DNA of 64,000 nt from Rhizobium sp. FY34 (GTDB lineage Bacteria > Pseudomonadota > Alphaproteobacteria > Rhizobiales > Rhizobiaceae), in contig NZ_STFZ01000008.1 in assembly GCF_005222845.1 (NCBI RefSeq), positions 124,001 through 188,000 on the forward strand, read 5' to 3'. The notes beneath the pieces were generated by a model. The model saw only the letters and a program-made list of their open reading frames with translations. It did not search any database and had not been told where the DNA came from. Made by a program: the position numbers and the translations under genes. Positions 30,262 to 40,108 of this stretch are shown piece by piece (within the stretch, counting starts at the first letter, position 1; each line of letters begins with the position of its first letter).

Positions 30262-30834
30262 ATGAACGTGCGTGTATCCGGAAAGCATATGGAAATCGGC
30301 GATTCGTTCCGTAAACGGATTGTGGACCATATAGGGGAGGCGGTTACAAAGTACTTTGACGGAGGCTATTCGGGGCAGGTGATTGTGGAGAAATCCAGCT
30401 CCCGTTTTGCGACAGACTGCAAGGTACATCTCGATACGGGCGTCATCCTGCATGCCGCAGGTGAGGCGAATGATCCGCAGTTGAGCTTCGATGCCGCTGC
30501 AGAACGCATCGAGAAGCGTTTGCGCCGTTACAAGCGCAAGCTGAAGGACCACCATGCTGGCGCAATCCAGAACGGCTATGCGGAAATAGCCTATACGGTG
30601 ATGGACAGCGTGCCGGACGAGGCCGACGAAGTGCCGGAGGATTTTGCTCCGACCATCGTGGCTGAAAGTTCGAAACCGCTGAAGACCATGACTGTGGCGA
30701 CGGCCGTGATGGCCCTCGACATGACGGATGATCCGGTTCTCTTCTTCAGAAACCCGGCTCAACAGTTGAATATCGTGTATCGCCGCAACGACGGCAATAT
30801 TGGCTGGATCGACGCGGCCAGTATCAAGGGATAA
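30262..30834 (+). CDS. hpf: ribosome hibernation promoting factor, long form
   Basis: Long HPF of 190 aa. The N-terminal S30AE domain (MNVRVSGKHMEIGDSFRKRI, with the basic stretch AERIEKRLRRYKRKLKDH) binds in the decoding channel. A linker leads to the C-terminal dimerisation domain (DDPVLFFRNPAQQLNIVYRRNDGNIGWID) that joins two 70S ribosomes into 100S particles during stationary phase. AAGAAGGAAAG precedes the ATG. It is followed by ptsN, as in many proteobacteria. Confidence 0.94.
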   Translation: MNVRVSGKHMEIGDSFRKRIVDHIGEAVTKYFDGGYSGQVIVEKSSSRFATDCKVHLDTGVILHAAGEANDPQLSFDAAAERIEKRLRRYKRKLKDHHAGAIQNGYAEIAYTVMDSVPDEADEVPEDFAPTIVAESSKPLKTMTVATAVMALDMTDDPVLFFRNPAQQLNIVYRRNDGNIGWIDAASIKG

Positions 30835-30841
30835 GCCTGAC

Positions 30842-30865
30842 GGGAGTGCCCTAACCGGCACTCCC
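30842..30865 (+). terminator. Hairpin between hpf and ptsN
   Basis: GGGAGTGCC and GGCACTCCC form a perfect 9 bp stem around the loop CTAACC, 7 bases past the hpf stop. A C-rich run rather than a T-run follows, so it may stabilise the hpf mRNA end or partly terminate ahead of ptsN. Confidence 0.5.
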
Positions 30866-30901
30866 ATTCCCCCCGTGCGAGGGGACAGAAGGATGAACAG
30901 A

Positions 30902-31366
30902 ATGGCGTTGGCAGATCTCCTGCAGCAAGATGCGATAATTCCAGCCCTCAAGGTGAATTCCAAGAAGCAATTATTGCAGGAACTCGCAGCCAAGGCCGCC
31001 AAGCTGACCGGTGTGCCGGAGCGTGAAATCTTCGACGTCATCCTGCAGCGTGAGCGGCTGGGCTCGACTGGCGTTGGCCATGGCATTGCCATTCCGCATG
31101 GCAAGCTGGGCAGCATCGGCGCCATCAAGGGCCTGTTTGCAAGGCTTGAATCCCCTGTAGATTTCGAGGCACTGGACGACGAACCGGTCGATCTGGTGTT
31201 TCTGCTCCTGGCACCGGAAGGGGCCGGAGCCGATCACCTGAAGGCACTGTCGCGCATTGCCCGCGTGCTGCGCGACCAGGATCTGGTGGCCAAGCTGCGC
31301 GCCACCGATTCGGCGTCGGCCATCTATGCCTTCCTCAACGAGGAACAGGCCTCTAACGCCGCCTGA
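30902..31366 (+). CDS. ptsN: PTS IIA-like nitrogen regulatory protein PtsN (EIIA-Ntr)
   Basis: EIIA-fold regulator of 154 aa that receives phosphate from PtsP/PtsO instead of importing sugar. The phospho-site His66 lies in GIAIPHGKL and is preceded by RERLGSTGVGHG. In rhizobia and enterics it modulates K+ transport, KdpD and other targets. ATG 30902 gives the family start MALADLLQQDA with AGAAGG nine bases before; an ATG at 30893 would add three residues. It closes the rpoN-hpf-ptsN block. Confidence 0.94.
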   Translation: MALADLLQQDAIIPALKVNSKKQLLQELAAKAAKLTGVPEREIFDVILQRERLGSTGVGHGIAIPHGKLGSIGAIKGLFARLESPVDFEALDDEPVDLVFLLLAPEGAGADHLKALSRIARVLRDQDLVAKLRATDSASAIYAFLNEEQASNAA

Positions 31367-31390
31367 TTTTTGAGTTTTCATGAATGACAA

Positions 31391-31421
31391 AAGGCCCGCC
31401 TCCTTGCCGGAAGCGGGCCTT
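31391..31421. terminator. Bidirectional terminator between ptsN and grpE
   Basis: AAGGCCCGC and GCGGGCCTT form a 9 bp stem, with A-rich sequence before and TTTTCT after. It lies between the convergent ends of ptsN (31366) and grpE (31448) and can serve both strands. Confidence 0.85.
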
Positions 31422-31447
31422 TTCTCGTGGACTCGATCTTTGATAGC

Positions 31448-32080
31448 TCAAGCCTTGTCGGCTGCTGCCTCGGCCGCCACATCCGATGCCTTGGGACCGC
31501 CCTTCGACACGCCGACCATGGCCGGGCGAAGTACACGCTCGCCGATCACATAACCCGCCTGAACCACCTGCAGCACCGTGTTGTTGGGCACGGTGGTGTT
31601 GGGAATCTCAAACATCGCCTGGTGGAAGTTCGGATCGAACTTCTGGCCTTCCGGTTCGATCTTCTTCACGCCGTGACGGTCAAGAGCCGACAGCATGGCA
31701 CGCTCGGTCATATCGACACCTTCAATCAGTGCCTTCAGGCCGGCATCTTCGCTATCCTTGGTATCGGAGGGGATGGAATCGAGCGCCCGGCGCAGATTGT
31801 CGGACACGGCCAGCATGTCGCGGGCAAAGGCCGTGACGGCATAGGACTTGGCGTCCTTCACTTCGCGGTCGGTGCGGCGGCGCAGATTGTCCATCTCGGC
31901 CGCCAGCCGCAGGAAGCGATCGCGCAGCTGCTCATTCTCCGCCTTCAAGGTTTCCATGGGATCGGGAGCCGGCGCCTCTCCAGCCTCGGTGGCGCCGTCA
32001 TTGGCGAACGCGGCCGCGGCATCCACCACGGTCTCGGTCTCTGACGCGTCAGGTCCGTTTTTCTTCGTCTCGTCGGTCAT
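31448..32080 (-). CDS. grpE: nucleotide exchange factor GrpE
   Basis: Co-chaperone of 210 aa that releases ADP from DnaK. An acidic Ala-rich N-terminal tail (1-50) is followed by a long coiled coil ([25 protein letters not shown]) and the C-terminal beta domain ([14 protein letters not shown], ending [23 protein letters not shown]). The start at 32080 is chosen over an in-frame start at 32137. It is downstream of hrcA on the same strand, a standard heat-shock pair. Confidence 0.95.
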   Translation of the reverse strand: MTDETKKNGPDASETETVVDAAAAFANDGATEAGEAPAPDPMETLKAENEQLRDRFLRLAAEMDNLRRRTDREVKDAKSYAVTAFARDMLAVSDNLRRALDSIPSDTKDSEDAGLKALIEGVDMTERAMLSALDRHGVKKIEPEGQKFDPNFHQAMFEIPNTTVPNNTVLQVVQAGYVIGERVLRPAMVGVSKGGPKASDVAAEAAADKA

Positions 32081-32116
32081 GACGTTCTCCGGTAAAATGG
32101 TTGGGAATTGAGCCCG

Positions 32117-32145
32117 ATATCGAGGTTTGCGCCTCAAAAATCAAG
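32117..32145 (-). promoter_or_regulatory. Possible RpoH-type (heat-shock) promoter of grpE
   Basis: On the minus strand CTTGAT (32145-32140) and CTCGATAT (32124-32117) are 15 bases apart, 37 bases upstream of the grpE start. This resembles alphaproteobacterial sigma-32 promoters (CTTGAA...CCCCATAT-like) with mismatches in the -10. It lies between hrcA and grpE. Confidence 0.35.
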
Positions 32146-32173
32146 GCTTGTGCGCGCGATAAGCAAAGGCTGC

Positions 32174-33280
32174 CTATAAGGGCTTGCGCGTCAGCCGCGC
32201 CAGAACCTGCGCGGTATAGTCCACCATAGGGACAATGCGGGAATAATTCAGGCGGGTCGGACCGATAACACCGACGGCACCAACGATGCGATCTTCCTCG
32301 TCGCGATAGGGCGCGACGATGAGCGAGGAGCCCGATAGCGAAAACAGCTTATTCTCAGATCCGATGAAAATACGCACGCCCGGACCGCTTTCGGCAAGCT
32401 CAAGGATCTCGATGAGGCTATCCTTCTTCTCCAGGTCATCAAACAGCAGGCGCAGCCGATCCAAATCCTCGGCGCCGGCCAGCCCTTCGAGAAGATTGGC
32501 ACGACCGCGCACGATAAGGCGAGCGGGTTGCCCCTCCTCGCTATCGCCCGACCAGATGGCAAGGCCGCGTTCCACCAGGTCCTGAGACAGGGCGTCAAGC
32601 TCGCTCAGCACCTTTTCCTTCAGGCTCTTCAACTGGGTGCGCAATTCCGGCAGCGTCTGCCCGGTCAGATGCGCATTGAGGAAATTGCCGGCCTCCGTCA
32701 ACTGCGACGAGGTCACGCCGGCCGGAAGGTCGATGATGCGGTTTTCCACCTGGTTATGGTCACCAACCAGGATTGCCAGCGCCTTGGTTGGCTCCAGGCG
32801 GATGAATTCCACATGTTTGAGCACCGCATCGCTCTTGGCGGTGATGACGATGCCAGCCCCACGCGAGACGCCCGACAGCATGCGGGTTGCTTCCGTCATC
32901 AGGTTTTCCATCGGCTGGGCGCGGTCTTCGGCGCGGATCTGCCGCTCGATATTCGCCTGTTCCTCGATGGAGAGATCGCCCACCTGCATGAAGGCATCGA
33001 CGAAGAAGCGCAGGCCCGATTGGGTGGGCAGGCGTCCGGCGCTGATATGCGGCGCATAGATGAGGCCAAGCTCTTCCAGGTCGCTCATCACATTGCGCAC
33101 CGAGGCCGGCGACAGCGACATGGGTAAAAGCCGCGACAAGCTGCGTGATCCGAGCGGTTCGCCCGTATCGAGATAGCTTTCTACAATGCGGCGGAAGATC
33201 TCGCGCGAGCGCTCATCGAGCCCGGAAGCGCCTTCCCTTCCTCCCGATGTTTGAAGATCCATCTGCCGCATGTTACCCAA
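32174..33280 (-). CDS. hrcA: heat-inducible transcription repressor HrcA
   Basis: Repressor of 368 aa that binds CIRCE elements of groESL operons. A winged-helix N-terminus ([23 protein letters not shown], then [36 protein letters not shown] segment) is followed by a GAF-like dimer domain and C-terminal [22 protein letters not shown], all diagnostic. No CIRCE palindrome was seen next to hrcA, so its own gene is probably not autorepressed. It is divergent from rph across about 155 bp. Confidence 0.95.
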   Translation of the reverse strand: MGNMRQMDLQTSGGREGASGLDERSREIFRRIVESYLDTGEPLGSRSLSRLLPMSLSPASVRNVMSDLEELGLIYAPHISAGRLPTQSGLRFFVDAFMQVGDLSIEEQANIERQIRAEDRAQPMENLMTEATRMLSGVSRGAGIVITAKSDAVLKHVEFIRLEPTKALAILVGDHNQVENRIIDLPAGVTSSQLTEAGNFLNAHLTGQTLPELRTQLKSLKEKVLSELDALSQDLVERGLAIWSGDSEEGQPARLIVRGRANLLEGLAGAEDLDRLRLLFDDLEKKDSLIEILELAESGPGVRIFIGSENKLFSLSGSSLIVAPYRDEEDRIVGAVGVIGPTRLNYSRIVPMVDYTAQVLARLTRKPL

Positions 33281-33436
33281 TCATGATTGTTCGATGACAA
33301 ATATAATGCGTTGCGGCCACTTCGCAAAAGGGAATTGTCGTCCGGCCACCGGTAGCCGCCCCCTGCCCCGGCTTTTTCTTTGCAAAAGCGCCGCCACGGC
33401 CTTAAGACGCCTTCACTGAACCGTCAGGAGAACAAG

Positions 33437-34153
33437 ATGCGACCCTCAGGCAGAAAAACCGACCAGATGCGCAAGGTGAGTTTCGAGCGCAACGTCTCGA
33501 AACATGCCGAAGGCTCGTGCCTGGTCAAGTTTGGCGATACGCATGTTCTGTGCACGGCAAGCCTTGAAGAAAAGACCCCGCCATGGCTGCGCAATTCCGG
33601 CAAGGGCTGGGTCACGGCCGAATATGGCATGCTGCCGCGCGCCACCGGCGACCGGATGAAGCGCGAAGCAGCCACCGGCAAGCAGGGCGGACGCACACAG
33701 GAAATCCAACGCCTGATCGGCCGTTCGCTGCGCGCCGTCATTGATCTTGAAGCGCTGGGCGAAAAGCAGATCACGGTGGATTGCGATGTCATCCAGGCGG
33801 ATGGCGGCACCCGCACGGCGGCCATTACCGGCGGTTTCATTGCGCTGCATGATTGCCTGAAGTGGATGGAAGCGCGCCAGATGATCAAGCTGGACCGTGT
33901 GTTGAAGGATCATGTCGCTGCGATTTCCTGCGGCATCTTTGCCGGCCAGCCGGTGATCGATCTCGATTATCTGGAAGATTCGGCGGCTGAAACCGATGCC
34001 AATTTCGTCATGACCGGCTCTGGCGGCATTGTCGAAGTGCAGGGCACGGCGGAAGGCAAGCCGTTTTCGCGCGAGGAACTGATGACGCTTCTGGACCTGG
34101 CCGCTGCCGGTACTGCCGAACTGGTGGCCCTGCAGAAGCAGGCGATTGGCTGA
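33437..34153 (+). CDS. rph: ribonuclease PH
   Basis: Phosphate-dependent 3' exoribonuclease of 238 aa that trims tRNA 3' ends. It starts [19 protein letters not shown], with [16 protein letters not shown], the [17 protein letters not shown] tract [17 protein letters not shown], and the catalytic-site [21 protein letters not shown] 33437 follows CAGGAG. It is divergent from hrcA, another conserved rhizobial arrangement. It is followed by a VOC gene 16 bases later, then rdgB and hemW, in one likely operon. Confidence 0.96.
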   Translation: MRPSGRKTDQMRKVSFERNVSKHAEGSCLVKFGDTHVLCTASLEEKTPPWLRNSGKGWVTAEYGMLPRATGDRMKREAATGKQGGRTQEIQRLIGRSLRAVIDLEALGEKQITVDCDVIQADGGTRTAAITGGFIALHDCLKWMEARQMIKLDRVLKDHVAAISCGIFAGQPVIDLDYLEDSAAETDANFVMTGSGGIVEVQGTAEGKPFSREELMTLLDLAAAGTAELVALQKQAIG

Positions 34154-34169
34154 ACCGGAGGGTGGGGCA

Positions 34170-34577
34170 ATGATCGAGGGCATGCTGGAAACGGCTCTTT
34201 ACGTGGATGATCTCGACGCGGCCGAAGCCTTTTATGGCGGCGTGCTTCAGCTTGAGATGATTGCGCGTGCCGGAAACCGGCATATCTTTTATCGCTGCGG
34301 ACCGGGCGTGCTGCTGCTCTTCAATCCGCAGGAAACGGTCAAGCCTGCGCCGGAGGGGGCCCTGCCCGTTCCGCCGCATGGCACATCAGGTGCCGGCCAT
34401 GCCTGTTTTCGTGTGGCCGAAACGGCGCTGGATGCCATGGTTGCGCACCTTTTGGCGCACGGCATCGCGATCGAATCCGATTTTCGTTGGCCGGGCGGCG
34501 CACGCTCGATCTATTTCCGGGATCCCGCCGGCAACAGCCTGGAATGCGCAAGCCCCTCCCTCTGGAACATTCAATAG
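34170..34577 (+). CDS. VOC-superfamily (glyoxalase/bleomycin resistance-like) protein
   Basis: Protein of 135 aa with the vicinal-oxygen-chelate fold: [25 protein letters not shown] opening, HACFRVAE in the middle and [20 protein letters not shown] at the end. Likely metal ligands are the His in GHACF and the Glu in LECA. Substrate unknown. It lies between rph and rdgB with tight spacing (16 and 10 bases), so it is co-expressed with RNA and nucleotide housekeeping genes. GGAGGGTGGGG precedes the ATG; the longer frame from 34146 overlaps rph. Confidence 0.82.
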   Translation: MIEGMLETALYVDDLDAAEAFYGGVLQLEMIARAGNRHIFYRCGPGVLLLFNPQETVKPAPEGALPVPPHGTSGAGHACFRVAETALDAMVAHLLAHGIAIESDFRWPGGARSIYFRDPAGNSLECASPSLWNIQ

Positions 34578-34587
34578 GACATATGTG

Positions 34588-35232
34588 ATGCGCAAGCTCG
34601 AGACCCGCACCATCGTTGTCGCCAGCCACAATGCCGGCAAGATCCGCGAAATTGCCGATCTGATCGGTCCATTCGGCTTTTCGGCAAAATCCGCCGCCGA
34701 GTTGAACTTCATCGAGCCGGATGAGACCGGCACGACGTTTGAGGAAAATGCCGCGATCAAGGCTCTCGCCTCGGCCAAGGCGTCGGGCCTGCCGGCTCTG
34801 TCGGATGATAGCGGCCTGGTCATCGATGCCCTGGATGGCGCGCCAGGCGTCTATACCGCCAACTGGGCGGAAACGGCCGACGGCACGCGCGATTTCACCA
34901 TGGCCATGCAAAAGGTGCAGGACGCACTGACCGACAAAGGCGCGACCAGCGCCGACCAGCGCCGAGCACGCTTTGTCAGCGTGCTGTGTCTGGCCTGGCC
35001 GGACGGCCATACGGAACTGTTTCGCGGCGAAGTGGAGGGCACAATCGCCTGGCCGCCACGCGGCACCGAAGGTTTTGGCTACGATCCGCTCTTCCAACCT
35101 CTCGGCTACGACACCACATTCGGTGAAATGAGCGGCGATGAAAAGCATGGCTGGAAGCCCGGCGATGCGGAGGCTCTTTCCCACCGCGCCCGCGCCTTCA
35201 AGATTTTCATTGAAACCGGCCTTGGAGGCTGA
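34588..35232 (+). CDS. rdgB: non-canonical purine NTP pyrophosphatase (ITPase, RdgB/HAM1)
   Basis: House-cleaning enzyme of 214 aa that hydrolyses dITP, dXTP and XTP to monophosphates. Motifs: [13 protein letters not shown] at the N-terminus, [34 protein letters not shown] and [11 protein letters not shown] with the catalytic residues, and the final SHRARAF. The start [13 protein letters not shown] (34588) is chosen over long in-frame extensions that run through the VOC gene. It is followed 3 bases later by hemW; the rph-rdgB-hemW order is common in Rhizobiales. Confidence 0.96.
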   Translation: MRKLETRTIVVASHNAGKIREIADLIGPFGFSAKSAAELNFIEPDETGTTFEENAAIKALASAKASGLPALSDDSGLVIDALDGAPGVYTANWAETADGTRDFTMAMQKVQDALTDKGATSADQRRARFVSVLCLAWPDGHTELFRGEVEGTIAWPPRGTEGFGYDPLFQPLGYDTTFGEMSGDEKHGWKPGDAEALSHRARAFKIFIETGLGG

Positions 35233-35235
35233 TCC

Positions 35236-36414
35236 TTGCTGACCGACGCCCCATTGCTGCCCGATACCGGCGAACCGGGCTTCGGTTTCTATGTCCATTG
35301 GCCGTTTTGCGCGGCCAAATGCCCCTATTGCGACTTCAACAGCCATGTGCGCCACCAGCCGGTGGACCAGGAGCGTTTTGCGGCAGCCTTCCTGAAAGAA
35401 ATGGACACGATGCGGGCGCTGTCTGGCCCGAAAACCGTGACCAGCATCTTTATGGGCGGCGGCACGCCCTCGCTGATGGACCCGAGGACGGTGGAAACCA
35501 TTCTCGACGGCATCGCCAGCCGCTGGCATGTGCCGGCCGGTATCGAAGTGACCATGGAAGCCAATCCGTCCAGCGTCGAGGCCGATCGTTTCCGCGGATA
35601 CCGGGCGGCCGGTGTCAACCGCGTATCGCTTGGCGTGCAGGCGCTCAACGATCGCGACCTGAAATTCCTCGGCCGGCTGCACAATGTCGAGGATGCGCTG
35701 AAAGCCATTCGGCTGGCGCGCGACATCTTTCCGCGCATGAGCTTCGATCTCATCTATGCCCGCCCCAACCAGACGGTGGAGGAATGGGAAAAAGAGCTGA
35801 ATGAAGCGGTCTCCTATGCTGTCGATCACCTGTCGCTCTACCAGCTGACGATCGAGGAGGGCACGCCCTTCTTCGGCCTGCACAAGGCCGGCAAGCTGGT
35901 GGTGCCGGATGGCGATCAGTCCGCCGAGCTTTACGAGGCAACGCAGCAGATTACCGCAGGCTTCGGCATGCCGGCCTATGAGGTCTCCAACCATGCCAAG
36001 CCGGGTGCTGAAAGCCGCCATAACCTGACCTACTGGCGCTATGGCGATTATGCAGGCGTTGGGCCCGGCGCGCATGGCAGGTTGACCCGTGCCGGCAACA
36101 AGCTTGCCACCGCCACCGAGCGCAAGCCGGAAGCCTGGCTCGACCTTGTCGAGGCCGAGGGCCATGGCATGGTGGAGCAGGAAATGCTGGAGCGCGAAGA
36201 GCAGGCCGACGAACTGCTGTTGATGGGACTTCGCCTGCGCGAAGGCATCGATCTGGTGCGCTGGCAGCAGCTATCCGGGCGCGAGCTTGATCCGGCACGC
36301 GAACAGTTTTTACTGGAACACGGGTTTGTCGAACGGTTGGGCAATTCGCGCATACGCTGCACGCCGTCCGGCATGCTGATCCTTGATGCCGTGGTGGCCG
36401 ATCTCGCCTGCTGA
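35236..36414 (+). CDS. hemW: radical-SAM heme chaperone HemW
   Basis: Protein of 392 aa, long annotated as oxygen-independent coproporphyrinogen III oxidase. The 4Fe-4S binding motif is CAAKCPYCDF (C-x3-C-x2-C), without the fourth cysteine right after it that marks true HemN, so the heme-chaperone HemW assignment fits. Other motifs are SIFMGGGTPSLM, EANPSSVE and RVSLGVQALND. The start codon is TTG with GGAGG ahead. The 3' end is 3 bases from the convergent EamA gene. Confidence 0.92.
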   Translation: MLTDAPLLPDTGEPGFGFYVHWPFCAAKCPYCDFNSHVRHQPVDQERFAAAFLKEMDTMRALSGPKTVTSIFMGGGTPSLMDPRTVETILDGIASRWHVPAGIEVTMEANPSSVEADRFRGYRAAGVNRVSLGVQALNDRDLKFLGRLHNVEDALKAIRLARDIFPRMSFDLIYARPNQTVEEWEKELNEAVSYAVDHLSLYQLTIEEGTPFFGLHKAGKLVVPDGDQSAELYEATQQITAGFGMPAYEVSNHAKPGAESRHNLTYWRYGDYAGVGPGAHGRLTRAGNKLATATERKPEAWLDLVEAEGHGMVEQEMLEREEQADELLLMGLRLREGIDLVRWQQLSGRELDPAREQFLLEHGFVERLGNSRIRCTPSGMLILDAVVADLAC

Positions 36415-36417
36415 CGA

Positions 36418-37335
36418 TCAGGCCCTGTGCCGCCCAAGGGCGCGCCGCCAGAGCCGCCCGTCAATGGCCGCAAGTCCCGCCCCAATGAGCACCAGACCGA
36501 CGAGATGGCGCCATTCCAGCTGTTCGCCAAGCACCAGCGCTGACAAGAGGATGGCGCTTGGCGGAATGAGAATGGTGACCAGCATCAGATTGGTGGCGCC
36601 GGCACTGGCCAGAATGCGGAAGAACAGCAGATAGGCGACGGCGGTGGACAGAAGGGCAAGCCCCAGAAGGGCGGCCCATGTTTCAAGACCCGGTGCCGGC
36701 AGCGTCCAGGGCCGATCGACCATAAGCGCGATAGGCACCAGGAGAACGGTCGAGGCGGTGACCTGACCGGCCGCCGGAAGAATCGGTGGCAGGCCCATGC
36801 GCTTGAAACGCCGACCATAAAGGCCGGAAAAGGCGTAAGTGAAGGCGGCACCCAGCACCGCAAGTTCGCCCCAGAGCGCATCCCCCACATGGCCGAGAAC
36901 CGAGGGGCCGATCATCCAGGCAACACCGAGAATGCCGATGACGACGCCCGCCAGGCGGTTTGCTGTCAGCCTCTCGTCACTCGTCAGAAAATGCGCAGCA
37001 ATGACACCAAACAGCGGCGTCGTGGCATTGAGGATAGCAGCAAGGCCGCTGGCAATATGCGTCTGGCCCCAGACAATCAGCGTGAACGGAATGACATTGT
37101 TGAGAAGGCCCATACCGAGAAAGGCAAGCCAGACTTCCCGGCTTCTGGGCACGGCATGGCCGAACAGCCGAACCGCCCCCCAGAGCGCCAACGCCGCAAC
37201 GAATACACGAGCCGCAACGATGGTCAGCGGCGGCCAGACCTGCACCAGCAAGCCATTAAACAGGAAGGAACCACCCCAAAGCAGTGAGAGCATGGCCAGC
37301 ATCAGCCACTCGATTGCGGTCATCTGTCTTTGCAT
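36418..37335 (-). CDS. EamA/DMT-superfamily transporter
   Basis: Inner-membrane protein of 305 aa with about ten hydrophobic segments arranged as two EamA repeats (WLMLAMLSLLWGGSFLFNGLL opens the first, LGAAFTYAFSGLYGRRF the second). Such proteins export metabolites or amino acids; the substrate here is unknown. Start chosen at 37335 (MQRQMTAIEW); two other ATGs lie within 36 bases upstream. It is downstream of the methyltransferase gene by about 70 bp on the same strand. Confidence 0.83.
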   Translation of the reverse strand: MQRQMTAIEWLMLAMLSLLWGGSFLFNGLLVQVWPPLTIVAARVFVAALALWGAVRLFGHAVPRSREVWLAFLGMGLLNNVIPFTLIVWGQTHIASGLAAILNATTPLFGVIAAHFLTSDERLTANRLAGVVIGILGVAWMIGPSVLGHVGDALWGELAVLGAAFTYAFSGLYGRRFKRMGLPPILPAAGQVTASTVLLVPIALMVDRPWTLPAPGLETWAALLGLALLSTAVAYLLFFRILASAGATNLMLVTILIPPSAILLSALVLGEQLEWRHLVGLVLIGAGLAAIDGRLWRRALGRHRA

Positions 37336-37406
37336 GCGGCGCATCCCCGTGATGGCCTGTCCTAACCGCAAAGCCTGAACCTTGCCACCCGAAACTGCGC
37401 ATGATG

Positions 37407-38006
37407 TCAGATCGCCTTGCGCGCCAGCATATGCAGCCAGGGCGTTGGCACACCATCATAACCGGAACCGCGGGTTTCCTCGAGAACAAGCGACGACCAG
37501 CCAGCGCCATAGGCCTGTCTCAGCCAGATCTCATCGGGAAAATTGTAATAGCGGCCGAACCGGTCGAGACCTTCGGCTGTGCCCGCCTTGTAGCTGGCAT
37601 AGAACAGGCCACCCGGCACCAGAGCCCTCTGGATACGTCGCAGGATGCCGGCAAGATCTGCGCGCGGCACATGCAGCAGGCAGGCATTGGCCCAGACAGC
37701 ATCATAGGCGGCCTCGTCGCAGAGATCACCAAAGGCCAGCACAGCTACAGGCCGCCCAAGGCTTGCTGTTGCCTGCGCTGCCATTTCCGGCGTGCCATCG
37801 GTCGGGGTCACGGTGAGCCCCTTGGCCAGCATCACGGCGCTGTCACGGCCGCTGCCGCAGCCGAGTTCAAGAACGCGCGCCTGCGGCGCCAAGGCGGCAG
37901 TGAACTGGCGCAGATGCGCAGACACTGGCTGGTCTACCGTATCGGCTGCATAGGTTGCGGCCTTTTCGGCATAGAAGTGTCGGGTGGTGTCCGGTTTCTC
38001 GTCCAT
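37407..38006 (-). CDS. class I SAM-dependent methyltransferase
   Basis: Protein of 199 aa with a Rossmann-type methyltransferase domain: YAEKAATYAA, VLELGCGSGRDS (SAM motif I), VTPTDGTPEMA, and YDAVWANACLLHVPRADL. This resembles the tellurite-resistance TehB/UbiE-like small-molecule group; the substrate is unknown. AGGGAGG precedes the ATG. It begins only 19 bases after the dnaA stop, so it is probably read through from dnaA, an unusual partner for the replication initiator. Confidence 0.82.
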   Translation of the reverse strand: MDEKPDTTRHFYAEKAATYAADTVDQPVSAHLRQFTAALAPQARVLELGCGSGRDSAVMLAKGLTVTPTDGTPEMAAQATASLGRPVAVLAFGDLCDEAAYDAVWANACLLHVPRADLAGILRRIQRALVPGGLFYASYKAGTAEGLDRFGRYYNFPDEIWLRQAYGAGWSSLVLEETRGSGYDGVPTPWLHMLARKAI

Positions 38007-38025
38007 GTGCCTCCCTTCTTGTCGA

Positions 38026-39597
38026 TCAGGCGTTGTTTTCATTGATCAGGCGCTTCAGCAGCTCAACCTCGTGGCTGAGCTTGGTATCGCCGGTGATCAG
38101 ATCCTCGATCTTGCGCACGGCATGCAGCACGGTCGTATGATCGCGTCCGCCAAAGCGGCGGCCGATTTCCGGGAAGGAGCGCGGCGTCAGCGTCTTTGCC
38201 AGATACATGGCGATCTGGCGAGGCTTGACGATGACGCGGGTGCGGCGGTTCGACACCAGTTCCTGGCGCGAGACATTGTAGTGCCGGGCGACGATGCGCT
38301 GGATATCCTCGATGCGCACCCGCTTAGCTTCGCCGGCACCGACCAGATGGGCGAGAAGCTCATCCACGCGCTCGATCGACAGTTCCGGCTCGAACGAGCG
38401 ACGGAAGACCAGCTGGTTGAAGGCACCTTCCAGTTCACGACCGGAATTGGCGACATTGCGCGCCACATGGGCGAGAATCTCGTCGGGAATGTCGAGTGCC
38501 GCATCGTCCTGGCGGGCGATTTCCAGCCGGCGCTTCAGCATTTCGTGGCGCATGTCGTAATCGGGTGTTTCCATCTCGATCGCGACGCCGCCCTGCAGGC
38601 GCGAGCGCACCCGCGGATCGAGCGATTCCAGCTCCCAGGGCGCCCGGTCGGCAGCGACGATCACCTGCTTGGCGCTGTCGAGCAGCATGTTGAGCAGATG
38701 GCAGAACTCATTCTGGATCATCTTGCCCTGCAGGAACTGCATGTCGTCGATGATGAGAAGATCGATATTGCGCAGCGATTCCTTCAGCGTCAGCGCGTCA
38801 TTGTCGCGGATGGCAGTGGCAAAGCGCCACATGAAATATTCCGCCGTCAGATAGACGACGCGCGGCATGCGCGACGAGCCGACAGCGGCATTGGCAACCG
38901 CCTGCAAAAGATGCGTCTTGCCAAGCCCGACACCCGAATGGATGAATAGCGGGTTGAAGCGCACGGCGCTGGCGCCGGCTTCGGCAATGGTGCGGGCTGC
39001 GGCAAGCGCCACGCGGTTGGACGGGCCTTCGACAAAGGTATCGAACGTATAGCGGCTATCGAGCGGCGAACCGAACAGGGGACCAGCCGGCACCGAGCGG
39101 GTGACAGAGGCCGTCGTGGGGCTCGGCGGCGCAAAGGTTGCGATCTGGCCGATTTCACGGGGACCGCTGCGGCGCGGCTGGGCAGCGGCCGGGGCCACAT
39201 CGGCAACCGGTACGACGCGCTCCTCGGAAGCCGGACGGGCAGCACGGCTTGCCGTGCGCACCAGGATTTCCACCTTGAGGATTTCGGCATCTTCCGCCTG
39301 GAAGATCGTGGTGATGAGATCGAGGTAGCGGTTGTTGATCCACGACTTCAGGAAGGTGGTCGGAACGCTGAGGCGCACCACGCTCTTGGAGTTGGAATGC
39401 AACTTCAGACGACCGAACCAGCTTGCATAGACTTCCGGACCGACTTGAGCCTTCAGACGCGCGCTGAACCGCTCAAACAGTGCATCATGCTTCATTTCGG
39501 AATTTTCCCCTGCCGCCTGGGAGCAAACTGAATCGAGAGCCTTCACCGCCTGGTTGCCACCCTCAAGCGTCCGGGCCGATACCGTATTCATCTGCAT
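38026..39597 (-). CDS. dnaA: chromosomal replication initiator DnaA
   Basis: Replication initiator of 523 aa. Domain I ([21 protein letters not shown]) is followed by a Pro/Ala-rich linker, an AAA+ domain with Walker [13 protein letters not shown] and Walker [14 protein letters not shown], and the DNA-binding domain IV with [20 protein letters not shown] 39597 has AAGGCGG nine bases upstream; the N-terminal extension before [10 protein letters not shown] is usual in rhizobia. No DnaA-box cluster is seen beside the gene, as expected in Rhizobiales, where the origin lies elsewhere. Its leader holds a striking group of GANTC methylation sites. Confidence 0.97.
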   Translation of the reverse strand: MQMNTVSARTLEGGNQAVKALDSVCSQAAGENSEMKHDALFERFSARLKAQVGPEVYASWFGRLKLHSNSKSVVRLSVPTTFLKSWINNRYLDLITTIFQAEDAEILKVEILVRTASRAARPASEERVVPVADVAPAAAQPRRSGPREIGQIATFAPPSPTTASVTRSVPAGPLFGSPLDSRYTFDTFVEGPSNRVALAAARTIAEAGASAVRFNPLFIHSGVGLGKTHLLQAVANAAVGSSRMPRVVYLTAEYFMWRFATAIRDNDALTLKESLRNIDLLIIDDMQFLQGKMIQNEFCHLLNMLLDSAKQVIVAADRAPWELESLDPRVRSRLQGGVAIEMETPDYDMRHEMLKRRLEIARQDDAALDIPDEILAHVARNVANSGRELEGAFNQLVFRRSFEPELSIERVDELLAHLVGAGEAKRVRIEDIQRIVARHYNVSRQELVSNRRTRVIVKPRQIAMYLAKTLTPRSFPEIGRRFGGRDHTTVLHAVRKIEDLITGDTKLSHEVELLKRLINENNA

Positions 39598-40108
39598 TCT
39601 TGTGCCGCCTTTTGATGTTTCACCCCGAAGGTCGGCTGTCACCGCCCGTCAGGACCATTTTTTCTCGTTGTTGCGGAGCAGATGGTTCCCCTCGAAAGAA
39701 CCAGCCGCAGCCGCCTAATGTTTCCGTGCTCCGCAAGATTGCGGAGGTGATGTCCGGCCGGTCGCCCGATCCGGTCATCCGACGCTCCCCAAGCGTCCCG
39801 TTCAAATACACCCCTCGTAAAGATGTGCTTGACCGTCGGTTCTTCCAGAGCCGGGATCTGGCTTCAAAATCCGGCACAAAGGTGGTGACCCGGAATCTGA
39901 ACGATTACCGGCACACAACCTCAAGTTATGTGAAAAAACGGGAAGTTACCTTAACCCGTCGCAAGTGCTTAAAGGCCGGGACACCGGTTCACCGGCTTCT
40001 ATCCTCTGCCTTCCGGGGAGTTCCCCGTGCCTCTTGCTGAACCTATTAAGGCAGGATCAGGGGGGGATATCAACGAGGATTTTTACGCTAAATTAATGGC
40101 GAAGCGTT

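Noticed and set aside
33281..33436. CIRCE element for HrcA between hrcA and rph
   Set aside because: No TTAGCACTC-N9-GAGTGCTAA-like dyad present.
34339..36165. 608-codon minus-strand frame opposite rdgB and hemW
   Set aside because: Same reason; composition is typical of antisense frames here and no motif is seen.
39480..40040. 186-codon plus-strand frame in the dnaA leader
   Set aside because: No domain, Ser/Arg/Pro-rich, opposite the dnaA 5' end; likely chance.
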